From assembly GCA_965371445.1 (NCBI GenBank), contig CBDUYN010000035.1, positions 1-64,000 of the forward strand: 64,000 bases of DNA, in the 5' to 3' direction. This DNA comes from DASWIG01 sp965371445 (GTDB lineage Bacteria > Acidobacteriota > Thermoanaerobaculia > Multivoradales > J023). The notes beneath the pieces are model-generated. The model was not told the DNA's origin and searched no databases. It worked only from the letters and a program-made list of their open reading frames with translations. The position numbers and the translations under genes were made by a program. Position 1 is the first letter of the stretch. Each line of letters begins with the position of its first letter. Below, one piece after another: positions 36,098-46,500 of this stretch.

Positions 36098-37389
36098 TGG
36101 GACTTTTTGACCTCTTCAAGAAAGACCCGGAGAAGCTCCTCGAGCGCGCCGGGAAACTCCTCGAACGCGGCGATCCGGCCCAGGCGCTGCGGCTGGCCCG
36201 CCAGGCGGGAGCAGACCCGCGCGCTGGCGAGATCGTGCGCCGTGCCCGCGAAGCCCTGGTCGAGGCCGGTCTCGAACGCGCCAAGAAGGCCGAGGAGTCG
36301 GATTACCTCGACGACGCCGTGGAATGGATCCGCAACGCCGCCGAGAACGTCGACGGCGCGCGCCGCGAGGAGCTCTTGGCCCGTGCCGAGGCGCTGCTCA
36401 AGCGGGCCGAGTCCGAGGCCGAGCGCCGCGCCGCGCAGGCGCTCGCCGCGTCCGAGCCCGTCGCTGATGCCGCCGAGGACGGCGGCATCAGCAAGGTCGA
36501 CGTCGCCTACGACGCCCTCGTCGGCATGCTCGACGACGACCTCGCCGATCGCTACGACGAGCAGCCGGAGGCCTTTCGGCGCGCTTTCGTCGATCTGAAC
36601 GAAGGCCGTGCCGAGGCGGCGCGTCCGGTCCTCGAAGAGCTCGCCGACGAGGGCCCCGGGGACACCGTAAGGCGCTTTGAGCGCGGCCGTTGCCGGCTCC
36701 ACGACGGCGAATACCAGGGGGCCCGCGAGGATTTCGAAGCGGTGTGGCAGAGCTTCGGCGACGAGCCAATCGACCGCGTAGGGACCCTCTCGGTGCCCGG
36801 CCTCTGGGCCGAGGCCATGCTGGGACTGAGCAAGACCGCCGAGCTTCTCGAACGCCTCGACGGCGTCGCCGACCCGAGCCACGGCGACCCCAACCTCTGC
36901 CGCCGCTACGCGGCCGCCCTCGTCCAGGAGGAAAAGCTCGACGACGCCGAGCGCTTTCTCGTCCAGGCGACCGGCACGTTCTCCCAGGATTCGGACTTCC
37001 CGTTCCAACTGGCAGTGGTCCTGAAGCGCCAAGGCCGTACAGACGAGGCCATCGACTGCCTGGAAGGGTCGGTCGCCCCAAGCTGTGCGCCGGCCACCTG
37101 CGGCCGGGTGCCGAAGCACTTGCCGTCGCTGCGTGCCCTCGCGCGCCTCTACCTCAACGAGCGTCGCGCTCCGGATCGGGTCCATGTTTTGCTCGACCAC
37201 ATCGCCCAGGCGCTCGCCGGACAGCTCGGACGCGAGGACTACGTCCTGATGGCCGAATACCACGAGCAGGTCGGCGACGTGGAAGGCGCCCGCGAGGCCC
37301 GTGCCGCGGCTCAGCACGCGGGCGAGAGCACCGCGGAGCCGGCGGCCGGCGCGTCTCCGAGCCTGACCTCGGGTCGGCGCGTCCTCTAG
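36097..37389 (+). CDS. TPR-repeat protein
   Basis: The 430-aa soluble protein starts MGLFDLFKKDPEKLLERAGKLLERGDPAQALRLARQAG and continues with irregular TPR-type helical pairs (GRCRLHDGEYQGAREDFEAV, YAAALVQEEKLDDAERFLVQA, LAVVLKRQGRTDEAIDCLEG). A C-x-5-C-like cluster (SCAPATCGR) lies near residue 330. It is probably a protein-interaction scaffold; no partner is evident except the small protein coupled upstream. Its TAG stop and that of the convergent 5'-nucleotidase gene share the same CTAG. Confidence 0.8.
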   Translation: MGLFDLFKKDPEKLLERAGKLLERGDPAQALRLARQAGADPRAGEIVRRAREALVEAGLERAKKAEESDYLDDAVEWIRNAAENVDGARREELLARAEALLKRAESEAERRAAQALAASEPVADAAEDGGISKVDVAYDALVGMLDDDLADRYDEQPEAFRRAFVDLNEGRAEAARPVLEELADEGPGDTVRRFERGRCRLHDGEYQGAREDFEAVWQSFGDEPIDRVGTLSVPGLWAEAMLGLSKTAELLERLDGVADPSHGDPNLCRRYAAALVQEEKLDDAERFLVQATGTFSQDSDFPFQLAVVLKRQGRTDEAIDCLEGSVAPSCAPATCGRVPKHLPSLRALARLYLNERRAPDRVHVLLDHIAQALAGQLGREDYVLMAEYHEQVGDVEGAREARAAAQHAGESTAEPAAGASPSLTSGRRVL

Positions 37390-39392
37390 CCGGCGCCACG
37401 CCGCCGCCGGATCCACCGTACGGCGAGGATGGCCAGAAGGGCGGCGAGGAGGAGGGCGAGCATCGCCGTCCACGTGACGGCGGTGGCGTTGCGAAAGTAG
37501 ACCGCCGGGTTCAGGCTCGCCACCGCGGTCCGCCTCGCCTCCGGGACGCGGTAGCGTTCCGGCACGTCGGCGACGCTGTCGCCGTCCGTGTCCGGGAGCT
37601 GGTCGAGATAGTCGACCAGAGCGAGCCATTCCTTGGCCTCCTGGACTCCCGGCGTGGTGGGGTCGGCGTCGACGAGCGCCGACTCGACGCTCGGGATCGG
37701 TCGTCCTGTGGCGTCCCTGGGAGCGAGAGAAAAGAGACCGGCGCTGAGCTCGCTCGCATAATGCATGTAGCTCAGGAAATAGGCGCTCATGCCGAAGCTG
37801 AAGAGCCGTTCCTCGTCGTCGAGGTCGATCGTCTCGTAGCCGCGGCGCTCGTCGCCCAATTCGATTTCGAAAACCTGGTCGAGCGGCGGACGGTACGGGT
37901 TGTAACGGAAGCGCAGGCCTGAGAAGAAGGGAAAATAACTCTTTCCTTTGAGGCGAGTGCCGATCAGGAGCACCTCGACGATGCTCTTGAGCTCCGGTGC
38001 CGTGAAATAGACCCGGGAAAGCGGGTAGCCTGGGCTCGACTCGACGGTGCCGATGCCGAGCGGCATCACCCGGAAAAGGTCCGAGGTCTGCTGGCGGCCG
38101 GTCTCACCGCGGCGGACGTTGTCGCGGATCATACCCGCGGTGGTCAGGACGACATCGGTGGGCTCGTCGAAGTAGCGGTCGATCGACCAGCGGACGGCGT
38201 CGGCCACCAGGGGGCCGAGGTTGCCGCCGGCCGGGTCGGCCGGGTCGTCGACGAGGTCGAAGCCGGTTTCGACGACGACGTCGCGAAAGCCGCGGCCGTA
38301 GGGTGCGAGGACCTCTTCGTCGATCCTCTCCACGTAGGCCGCGACCGTCTCCTCGATGTCGGGAGCGCTCGCGATCGAGTCGTCGATCGTCACGAGCTCG
38401 TAGTCGAGCACCCGGCTTCGCCCGTCGCGGACCTCAAGCTCCAGGACGCCGACGAACCGGGCCTCCGAGCCTGCCTGGACGACCGGCCGGCCATCGACGA
38501 GAGGTGGAACGGGGACCGGCTGGTGGGTGTGGCCGCTGACCACGACGTCGATGCCCGGGAGCTCACGTAAAAGCTCGATGCTGTCACCGACCCAGCGCGG
38601 TCCGACCTTGCGGAGCGCGCCGTGGTAGAGGCAGACGACGAGGTCGGCGCCCTCCTGCTCGCGCAGCACCGCGACCATCCTACGTGCTGTCTCCACGGGG
38701 TCGTCGAAGCTTGCCGGGCGGGCGTAGGCCGAGACTTCCGAAGCGTGGTACCCCAGGAGGCCGAAGAGGGCGATCCTCAAGCCGCCGCGCTCGACGAGGG
38801 TGAAGCGGCGCAGGACGCCGCGCTCGTAAAGCGCCGCCAGCTCGTCGTCGCCCTCGTCGTCGGGGTCGAAGCGGATGTTGGCGAGGAGAAGCTGCGGAAA
38901 CGCTCCCTGGCGGCCCGCGGCTTCGACGATGCGTGCCAGGCCGTCCGAATGGAAGTCGAAGTCGTGGTTGCCGAGGGTGGCGGCGTCGTAGCCGATGGCC
39001 TGCATCAGCCGGAGCTCCACAGCGTGTTGCTCGGCCAGTGTCTGGAAGAGGGTCCCCATCATGATGTCCCCGGCGTCGACGACGAGCGTGCGCTCGGGAG
39101 CGCGGGCACGGACCTCGCGGATCACCGTGGCGACGCGCGAGATGCCGCCGAGGGTCGCGTCGTCGTTCAAGGTCTCCGGGGTGTAGTCGCGATTGGGGGC
39201 AAAGCCCAGGAGGCGCGACTGGAGGTCGTTGGTGTGGACGATCGTCAGACGCTTCCCGTCCTCGGCGTGGGCCGTGGGGGCCACGGCAAGGAGGAGCAGG
39301 ACGGCCGCGGCGGGAAGGCGATTCGCTGGGAGCGCAGGCGTCTCGCCTGCTTTCTTCCTTCGCTGGGATGCTCTCTGCTGATCCATCGTCAT
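37386..39392 (-). CDS. Exported 5'-nucleotidase/cyclic-phosphodiesterase-like metallophosphatase
   Basis: The 668-aa protein is read from ATG 39392 (AGGAG 5 nt upstream). After a signal region comes the metallophosphatase domain: LTIVHTNDLQSRL, VVDAGDIMMGT, LGNHDFDFHSDG and VVSGHTHQPVPV. The C-terminal 5'-nucleotidase domain follows (about 350-560, with GNLGPLVADAVRW). A C-terminal segment and a membrane helix with an Arg-rich end (MLALLLAALLAILAVRWIRRRRG) anchor it. It should salvage nucleotides in the periplasm. The signal peptide is preceded by an odd, repeat-derived RRKKAGETPALPANR. Confidence 0.9.
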   Translation of the reverse strand: MTMDQQRASQRRKKAGETPALPANRLPAAAVLLLLAVAPTAHAEDGKRLTIVHTNDLQSRLLGFAPNRDYTPETLNDDATLGGISRVATVIREVRARAPERTLVVDAGDIMMGTLFQTLAEQHAVELRLMQAIGYDAATLGNHDFDFHSDGLARIVEAAGRQGAFPQLLLANIRFDPDDEGDDELAALYERGVLRRFTLVERGGLRIALFGLLGYHASEVSAYARPASFDDPVETARRMVAVLREQEGADLVVCLYHGALRKVGPRWVGDSIELLRELPGIDVVVSGHTHQPVPVPPLVDGRPVVQAGSEARFVGVLELEVRDGRSRVLDYELVTIDDSIASAPDIEETVAAYVERIDEEVLAPYGRGFRDVVVETGFDLVDDPADPAGGNLGPLVADAVRWSIDRYFDEPTDVVLTTAGMIRDNVRRGETGRQQTSDLFRVMPLGIGTVESSPGYPLSRVYFTAPELKSIVEVLLIGTRLKGKSYFPFFSGLRFRYNPYRPPLDQVFEIELGDERRGYETIDLDDEERLFSFGMSAYFLSYMHYASELSAGLFSLAPRDATGRPIPSVESALVDADPTTPGVQEAKEWLALVDYLDQLPDTDGDSVADVPERYRVPEARRTAVASLNPAVYFRNATAVTWTAMLALLLAALLAILAVRWIRRRRGAG
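39322..39368. repeat. Palindromic repeat with flanking 10-bp direct repeats inside a signal-peptide region
   Basis: GCAGGCG-TCT-CGCCTGC (39334-39350) is a perfect 7-bp inverted repeat. TTCGCTGGGA occurs on both sides (39322-39331 and 39359-39368), like a target duplication around a short mobile repeat. In the reading frame it encodes AGETPALPA, a peptide word that I associate with dispersed palindromic repeats in GC-rich genomes. Confidence 0.65.
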
Positions 39393-39484
39393 GGCTCTCC
39401 TCATGAAGCGGCGATGGTACAGGAAGCGTCCCTGGCGGGGCAAAGGGCCGAGAGGAGAGTGGAGCGACATGCTAGCTTCTCGGT

Positions 39485-41407
39485 ATGCGCTCGATCGCAA
39501 GGCTCACGGCTACGCTTTTCTTCACTCTCCTTGCCACGGCGCCCTCAGGCGCGCTGCCACGCGCCAAAGAGCGCTGGATCGAGCTGCGCACGCCGCACTT
39601 CACCATCTTGAGCGCCGCTGGCGAGGCGACCGCCCAGAAAGTCGCGATTCATCTCGAACAGATGCGCGCCGTCTTCGGCCAGATTACCCGCTTCGACCTC
39701 GATTCGCCGGTCCCGACCTGGGTCTACGTCTTCGCCACCGACCGCCAGTTCACGCCCTACAAGCCTCTCCACGACGGCCGGCCCCTGCAGGCCGGCGGCT
39801 ACTTCCTGCGCCACGAAGGCGGAAGCTACATCGCCATCAACGGAGACTTCGTCACCGATCCGGTGTCGACCGTCTACCACGAATACACTCACTTCGTCGT
39901 TCGCAAGAATCTCCCCGACCTGCCGCTCTGGCTCAACGAAGGCCTGGCCGAGTACTTCAGCAGCTTTCGGATAAGGGGTGGGAAGGCCGAGGTTGGCCGG
40001 GCCATTGAGGAGCACGTGCTCTGGCTCCGCCAGAACCGGCTGATTCCTCTTCCCGAGCTCTTCGCCATGGACTCCGACTCGCCCGGCTTCCAGGAAGGCA
40101 AGCGGCGCGGGGTCTTCTACGCTCAGTCCTGGGCCCTCGTCCATTACTTCCTGGTCGGCCGGAAGGAGAAAAGCGACGAGTTCCTGCGCTTCTTGGAGCT
40201 GAGCTCGGAAAACGAGGGCGTCGAGGAGGCTTTCGCCGGGGCCTTTGGGATCGGGACCTCACGGCTGGAGACCGAGATCGCGGGATACGTTCGGCGGCCG
40301 TCCTTGGGATGGGTGACGGTGCCGATCGACGAGGTGGAGATCCCTGCCTTCAAGGTTCGTCCGCTGGAGCGTTACGAGGTCCTCGGCCGGCTCGGGGACC
40401 TGCTTGTCCGAGTCGAGGACCACGAAGCGGAAGCCACCGATCATTTTCAGGCGGCGCTCGCCGAGCGTCCGGGCGATCCGGCGGCCGGCGATCCGGTGGC
40501 CATGGCCGGGCTGGGCTACCTGGCGGAGCTCGACGAGCGCTTCGAGGAAGCACTCGACCTCTACAAAGCGGTGACGGCGTCGGCCGAGGCCGATTTCATG
40601 ACCCTCTATCGCCACGCCTGGCTGCTCGTCGATCAGGGGACGGCCCAGGCGTCCGAGGCACGAGAGCTCCTGCGACGAAGCGTCGCCAAAAATCCCTCTT
40701 TTCCGCCGGCATGGTCGCTTCTGGCCTACGTCTACACCTTGGAGGGCGAGCCGCCTCCGGAGGCGGTGGAGGCAGCGGAGACCGCCCGCCGGCTTCTTCC
40801 GGAAAGCGACGAGGCCGTGGAGAACCTGCTCGCCATCTACGCCGGACGCGGCGACAGCCAGGCGATCGAGGAGCTGATGCAGCGCGACCTTGTAGGTCGA
40901 AGCGCACCGCAGCTCTACGAGCGGGCGCGGACCTTTCTCCTGGAGGCGAAGCTCCGGGAGTCTCAGGCTTTCGTCCGCGAGGGACGGCGCGAGGAGGTCC
41001 GGGCCTCCCTGGAGCAGTTGCCTGGGGAGACCGAAGACTGGGAAGGTTTCGGGGCGAGCTCTTTCGCCGCGCGCTACAACAAGGCTCTGGCGCTCATGGG
41101 CTCTGGCGACTTCGCACCGGCGCGGACTCTTCTCCAGGAATTGGCCGCGGCAAGCGACGGTGCCGAAGCCGAGCGGGCTCGCGAGCTTCTGGCTCAGGTG
41201 GAAGCGGCGGCCGGTGTCGAGCTCCACAACCGTTTCGCCGAAGTCTACAACCGGGCCGTCGCGCGCTTCAACGCCCGCGACTACGCGGCGGGCGCTCGAA
41301 TCTTGGAGGAGCTCCTGGCGACTCTTCCCGAGGTGAGCCGTGAGGCGAAGAAGGCCCGTGACTTGCTCGAACGTCTCAGATCCGAGCTCTTGCGCCGCGA
41401 CGGATAG
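39485..41407 (+). CDS. DUF1570-like metallopeptidase with TPR tail
   Basis: The 640-aa exported protein has a signal peptide (1-23) and a zinc-peptidase-like domain with H132-E-Y-T-H136 and the downstream Glu E152 in LNEGLAEYFSS. This is the gluzincin arrangement of DUF1570 proteins. From about residue 300 to the end it is TPR helices (GYLAELDERFEEALDLYKAV, LLAYVYTLEGEPPPEAVEAAETARRLL). Peptidase activity is likely but unproven for this family. TAGCTT 6 nt before the ATG and no SD suggest a leaderless transcript. Confidence 0.82.
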   Translation: MRSIARLTATLFFTLLATAPSGALPRAKERWIELRTPHFTILSAAGEATAQKVAIHLEQMRAVFGQITRFDLDSPVPTWVYVFATDRQFTPYKPLHDGRPLQAGGYFLRHEGGSYIAINGDFVTDPVSTVYHEYTHFVVRKNLPDLPLWLNEGLAEYFSSFRIRGGKAEVGRAIEEHVLWLRQNRLIPLPELFAMDSDSPGFQEGKRRGVFYAQSWALVHYFLVGRKEKSDEFLRFLELSSENEGVEEAFAGAFGIGTSRLETEIAGYVRRPSLGWVTVPIDEVEIPAFKVRPLERYEVLGRLGDLLVRVEDHEAEATDHFQAALAERPGDPAAGDPVAMAGLGYLAELDERFEEALDLYKAVTASAEADFMTLYRHAWLLVDQGTAQASEARELLRRSVAKNPSFPPAWSLLAYVYTLEGEPPPEAVEAAETARRLLPESDEAVENLLAIYAGRGDSQAIEELMQRDLVGRSAPQLYERARTFLLEAKLRESQAFVREGRREEVRASLEQLPGETEDWEGFGASSFAARYNKALALMGSGDFAPARTLLQELAAASDGAEAERARELLAQVEAAAGVELHNRFAEVYNRAVARFNARDYAAGARILEELLATLPEVSREAKKARDLLERLRSELLRRDG

Positions 41408-41423
41408 AGTCTGGAAAGGTGCT

Positions 41424-43436
41424 CTACGGCGAGGCGTGCGAAGGACGAAAGCTCGAGGTACTCGACGGTTCGGCCGCCACGACGACCCGGTCGCGTCCGG
41501 AGCGTTTGGCCTCGTAGAGGGCGTGATCGGCGTGTTCCAAAACGTCGCGCCAACTGGCGCCGTGGAGAGGCCAGAGGGCAGCGCCAAAAGAGGCGGTGAT
41601 CGCGCCCAGGGTCTGGCCGTCGGAGCGCGGTTTGAGTCCCCGGACGCCGTGGCGCATCTCGTCGGCGCGGCGGCGGACGACCTCGAGCGGAGCGCCCGGC
41701 AGGACGACGACGAACTCCTCGCCGCCGTAGCGGCAGACCACGTCGCCTTGACGCGCCGCGGTTTCCAGGAACCTGGCGACCTCGCGCAGGACGACGTCTC
41801 CCGCCTCGTGTCCCCAGGTGTCGTTGAAGCGTTTGAAGTGGTCGATGTCGAGGATGAGGAGCCCGATCGTCGAGGCGTCGCGCGATGCTCGGGCGACCTC
41901 GAGCCCCAACTGCTCGTTCAAGTACCGGCGGTTGACGAGCCCTGTCAGGGCGTCGCGGATCGATTGTTCCTTGAGCTCCTGATGGGCGCGGATGTTGCCG
42001 AGGGAAAGCGACATCGTTCGCGCCAAGGTGCGCAAGAAAGCTCCGTCGGGCTCTTCCGTGGCGAGGTAGAGGACGCCGACCGCCTCTCCCTGGGCGATGA
42101 GAGGCAGGCAGATATAGGCCTCGGCTCCTTCGACATGAGCGCAGACGGCGGGCTCTTCGGCATTGGAGACTTGATGGACCCGGCCGCGGCGCAGCGCCCA
42201 GCAATCCTCAACGGTGAACGCTCTTCCAGGCCGGGGCGGCTCGCCCCAGGTGACGACTTCCTTGAGGATGGTCCCGTCCTTGAGCTCGAACAGAGCCCCG
42301 GGCGTTGTCGGCAGCAGCTGCGCCATCTCCGCCGCGATGATCTTGTAGGCTTCCTCGGAGCTGACCGCGACCTGGAGCAATTCGCTCATTCGGTCGCGGC
42401 GGTGCATCTGGTGGCGGAGCCGGACCTCGATTTCGCGTCCGGCACCGAGGACCACCGCGGCCAGGAAGAAGACGACCATCTCGGCGTAGAGCCCGACGGA
42501 GTAGATGTCGGCGTTGTCCGGCAGGTAGTCGCCGTCGGTGTAGGTCCGGGCCGCGAGGTAGAGGATGCTGGCGAGCGAAGCCGAGAGGAGCCCGCCGCGC
42601 AGCCCGTAGGAAAGCGCCGACCAGAGGATGAGGCCCAGGTACGTCAGCAGCGGCCAGTTGCCGGCCTCGGGGTTCGACCGGATGACGATGACGAGAGCCG
42701 TGCTGGCCAGCAGGCCCAGGGCGAGGAGCATCAACTGACCTGCGATCGGGACTTCCGATTTCGAAGGTTGGATCTGCAGGTTCTCGGGAAACCGCTTCGC
42801 TGGCGAGAGCTCCCTGGGCATCGGGACGAGCAGCGGTTGTGTGAAGCGTCCGGCGAGGAGCATCAACGGGGGGGCGAAAAAAAGGACCGAGGCCAGGTTG
42901 CTGGCGGCGTGGGTCATCAACCCGCTCAGGCTGAGCTCGACGGGAAAGAGCAACTGGGTCGCGGCCGCGGTCAAGACGCCTCCGACCGCCGCGGCGGCGG
43001 CGAGGGCGAGGACCGAGCGCGCGTCGGGGAAGCCTCTGCCGATTCGGCCGACGTGGCGGAAGACCAGGTAGCCAACGATCCCGAGCAGGGCGTAGGAGAT
43101 CGGTACGGCCACCCAAAGGCTGACGGCGTTCGACTCTGCAAAGACTGCCTGCCCCAGGGCGTCACCTCTGAGGGCGAGGGCGTTTTCCGTTTCGGTTAGC
43201 GTCGCAACTTGGAGAAGACGGACGTAGTGGCTCGTCGCCAGACCCGCGGACCAGCCGACGATCCCTGGCCAGCCCCACAGGACCCCTGCGAGGAAGGCGC
43301 CGGCCGGTACGGCCTCCAGGGCGGTGAGCAAGATCTTCTGGTCGAGCGCGTAGTTGCCCCACTCGATGCCGACGGCGGCGAGCCACGCCAGGAGGAATCG
43401 TAGGACGTTGAGGAGGGCTGGTCTGTGCTTCGACAT
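41424..43436 (-). CDS. Membrane diguanylate cyclase with GAF domain
   Basis: The 670-aa protein has a MASE1-like N-terminal domain with about eight membrane helices (10-335), a GAF-like domain (about 345-480) and a GGDEF domain (about 495-655). The active-site signature is GGEEF (571-575). The inhibitory I-site RxxD (RQGD, 562-565) is correctly spaced five residues before it. It should make cyclic di-GMP and be feedback-inhibited. With the FHA-EAL protein at 2.0-3.1 kb the window holds both synthesis and breakdown. A TATACT -10 candidate lies at 43466-43471 on this strand. Confidence 0.92.
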   Translation of the reverse strand: MSKHRPALLNVLRFLLAWLAAVGIEWGNYALDQKILLTALEAVPAGAFLAGVLWGWPGIVGWSAGLATSHYVRLLQVATLTETENALALRGDALGQAVFAESNAVSLWVAVPISYALLGIVGYLVFRHVGRIGRGFPDARSVLALAAAAAVGGVLTAAATQLLFPVELSLSGLMTHAASNLASVLFFAPPLMLLAGRFTQPLLVPMPRELSPAKRFPENLQIQPSKSEVPIAGQLMLLALGLLASTALVIVIRSNPEAGNWPLLTYLGLILWSALSYGLRGGLLSASLASILYLAARTYTDGDYLPDNADIYSVGLYAEMVVFFLAAVVLGAGREIEVRLRHQMHRRDRMSELLQVAVSSEEAYKIIAAEMAQLLPTTPGALFELKDGTILKEVVTWGEPPRPGRAFTVEDCWALRRGRVHQVSNAEEPAVCAHVEGAEAYICLPLIAQGEAVGVLYLATEEPDGAFLRTLARTMSLSLGNIRAHQELKEQSIRDALTGLVNRRYLNEQLGLEVARASRDASTIGLLILDIDHFKRFNDTWGHEAGDVVLREVARFLETAARQGDVVCRYGGEEFVVVLPGAPLEVVRRRADEMRHGVRGLKPRSDGQTLGAITASFGAALWPLHGASWRDVLEHADHALYEAKRSGRDRVVVAAEPSSTSSFRPSHASP

Positions 43437-43500
43437 AGAATCAGGGTCCGGAGGCTCGGAGGCCTAGTATAACCCGTCGATGGGCTCTTGGGCCGACGTT

Positions 43501-43580
43501 GTGCGCCGAGCCTTCCTGGCAACATTTCCCTGGACAACCTCGGGTGTCCCTGAGATGCTCGGCGCACGATTACGCCGAGC
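43501..43580 (+). promoter_or_regulatory. Three-arm inverted repeat, possible attenuator-like leader
   Basis: GTGCGCCGAGC (43501-43511) is the exact reverse complement of GCTCGGCGCAC (43557-43567). The latter's first 8 bases also pair with CGCCGAGC (43573-43580) across an 8-nt loop. The two hairpins are mutually exclusive. The second ends just before the AAAGGA ribosome binding site of the PHP-UvrD gene. If transcribed, the leader could switch between two folds. Confidence 0.5.
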
Positions 43581-43595
43581 GTAAAGGACGGTGCC

Positions 43596-46500
43596 GTGCG
43601 CTACCACGCCGACCTGCACATTCATTCGAAGCATTCCCGCGCCACCAGCCGCGACTGCGACTTGGAGCACCTGGCCTGGTGGGCCCGTCGCAAGGGCCTG
43701 ACGGTCGTCGCCACCGGCGACTTCACCCACCCGGCCTGGTTCGAGGAGATCCGGGAGAAGCTCGTCCCCGCCGAGCCGGGGCTCTTCCGGCTGCGCGGCG
43801 ACATCGAGCGCGAGGTCCTCTCGACGCTGCCGGCCGCCTGCCAGGGGCCGGTGCGCTTCCTGCTCGAAGTCGAGATTTCGACCATCTACAAGAAAGACGA
43901 CCGGACCCGCAAGGTCCATCACCTGATCTACGCGGCGACGATCGACACCGCGTCGCGCTTCCGCGACCGCCTGGCCACGGTGGGCAACATCGCTTCCGAC
44001 GGCCGCCCGATCCTCGGCCTCGACTCACGTCACCTCTTGGAGATCACCCTCGAGAGCGGCGAGGACGCCTACCTCGTCCCGGCCCACGTCTGGACGCCTT
44101 GGTTCGCCGTCCTGGGTTCGAAGTCGGGTTTCGACTCGGTCACCGACTGCTATGGCGACTTGGCGGAGCACATCTTCGCGGTGGAGACGGGCCTGTCGTC
44201 GGATCCGCCGATGAACTGGCGCGTTTCGGACCTCGACCGCTACACCCTGGTCTCGAATTCCGACGCCCACTCGCCGCCGATGCTCGGCCGCGAGGCCTGC
44301 GTTTTTGACACCGAGCTCGACTACTTCGCCATGCGCCGGGCTTTGGAGACCCGCGAGGGCTTCGGTGGCACCGTGGAGTTTTTTCCCGAAGAGGGGAAGT
44401 ATCACCTCGACGGCCACCGCGCCTGCGCCGTGCGTCTCGAACCGGAGGAAACGCGCCGTCGCGGCGGGCTCTGCCCGTCCTGCGGCAAGGCCGTGACAAT
44501 CGGGGTGCTTCACCGGGTGGAGACTCTCGCGGACCGTCCGGAGGGAGCCCGGCCTGAGACCGCGGCGCCCTTCCGCAGCCTCGTCCAACTGCCGGAGATC
44601 CTCTCGGAGCTCCACGGCGTGGGGCCGAAGTCGAAGACGGTCGAGCGCGCGGTCTCGGCCCTCGTCTCCCGCCTCGGACCGGAGATGGAGATCCTCGAAG
44701 AGGTGCCGCTGGAGGATGTCGAGCGCACCGCCGATCCGCTCCTCGCGGAGGCCCTCCGGCGGCTTCGCCGCGGCCAGGTGCGTTGCGAGGGAGGCTACGA
44801 CGGAGAGTACGGCACGATCCGTCTCTTCGAGCCCGAGGAAGTGACGTCGCAGCTGCGGCTGTTCGCGTTGCGAGAGCCTCCCAAGCCGGAGCCGACGCCG
44901 GAACCGGTACCGGCGCCCGAGCCCGTGGCCTCGGAGCTTGCCGCGGTCCATACCGTCCAAGAGAGCCTCCCTCTTGCGTCCGGACCGCCCCTGCTCGCGG
45001 CGCTCGACCCCGACCAGCGAGCCGCCGCCGAGGTCCTCGACGGGGCGCTCCTGATCGTTGCCGGCCCCGGTACCGGCAAGACCCGGACCCTGACGCACCG
45101 CATCGCCCATCTCATCGCCCGGGGTACGCCGGCCTCGAGGTGTCTGGCGCTGACCTTCACCCGCCGCGCCGCGACGGAGATGCGCGAGCGGCTCGACGCG
45201 TTGCTGCCGGCCGCGGGCCGAATCCTCGTGACCACGTTTCACGGTCTGGGGCTTCGCATCCTGCGCGAGCAGCACGCCGAAGTCGGGCTCGACCGCGCCT
45301 TCCGCGTCGCCGACGAGGCGATGCGCCTGGAGGTCGCGGCGCAGGTTTTTGCCTTGTCCCGTTCGGAGGCGGTCCGGCTCATCGCCGATCTCGCCGCGGC
45401 GCGGCGCGACGGGGAGGCCCACGAACGCCTGCCTGCCTACCGCCTGGCGCTCTGGGAACGGGAGCTCGTCGATTTCGACGATCTGCTCGCCCTGCCGGTG
45501 GAGCTCTTCGCCGAGCGTCCCGAGGTCCTGGAGGGCTACCGGCAGCGCTTTCGCCACCTCTCGATCGACGAGTACCAGGACATCGACGCGCTCCAGTACC
45601 GCCTCATCCGCCTGCTGGCTGGCGAGGGCGGCAACCTCTGCGCGATCGGCGACCCGGACCAGTCGATCTACCGCTTCCGTGGCGCCGACGTGGGCTTCTT
45701 CCTGCGTTTCCAGGAGGACTTCGCGCCGGCTCGGCTCGTCGAGCTGCGGCGTAACTACCGTTCGCAGCCGACGGTGCTTCGGGCGGCCCTCCAGGCCATC
45801 GCGCCGTCGAGCCTTGTGGCCGGCCGTCAGCTGGAGCCGGTGGGGGAGCACAAGGCAGAGCCGGTCGTCGTCCTCGAGGCGGCGAGTGAGCGGGCCGAGG
45901 CGGAGCTCGTGGTCCGCACGATCGAGGAGCAGCTGGGGGGGACCTCCTACTTCTCGATCGACAGCGGACGCGTCCGCTCCGAGGACGCGGCGCTCATGGG
46001 CGAGCTCTCCTTCGACGACTTCGCGATCCTCTATCGGACCCACGCCCAGGCGGAGGCGCTCGTCGAGGCCCTGGAGCGGGCCGGCATGCCCTACCAGAAG
46101 CGCTCCCACGAACGGCTGATGGAGCGCGACGAGGTTCGCCTCCTCGTCCACGTCCTGGAGTCCCAGGCGTCGGCGGACGAGACGAGCGTCCTCGAGAGAC
46201 TCCGCCAAGCGCGGCAGGAAGCCGGTGGGGTCGGCGATTGTGCCCTCGACCAGGCCCTGGAGCTTGTCGCGCCGCTCGCCGAGCGGCACGGTAGCGACCT
46301 CGCCGCCTTCCTCGCCGAGATCGCCCTGGGAGCCGAGGTCGACACCTGGGACCCGCGGGCGGAACGCTTGTCGCTTTTGACGCTCCACGCGGCGAAGGGC
46401 CTGGAGTTCCCCGTGGTCTTCCTCGTCGGCTGTGAGGAGGGACTGATGCCCTTTTCGCCACCGTGGGAGGACGCCGACGTCGACGTGGCCGAGGAGCGAA

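Noticed and set aside
44025..46388. 787-codon antisense frame under the PHP-UvrD gene
   Set aside because: Same reason: it is a codon-bias shadow of a gene with clear helicase motifs.
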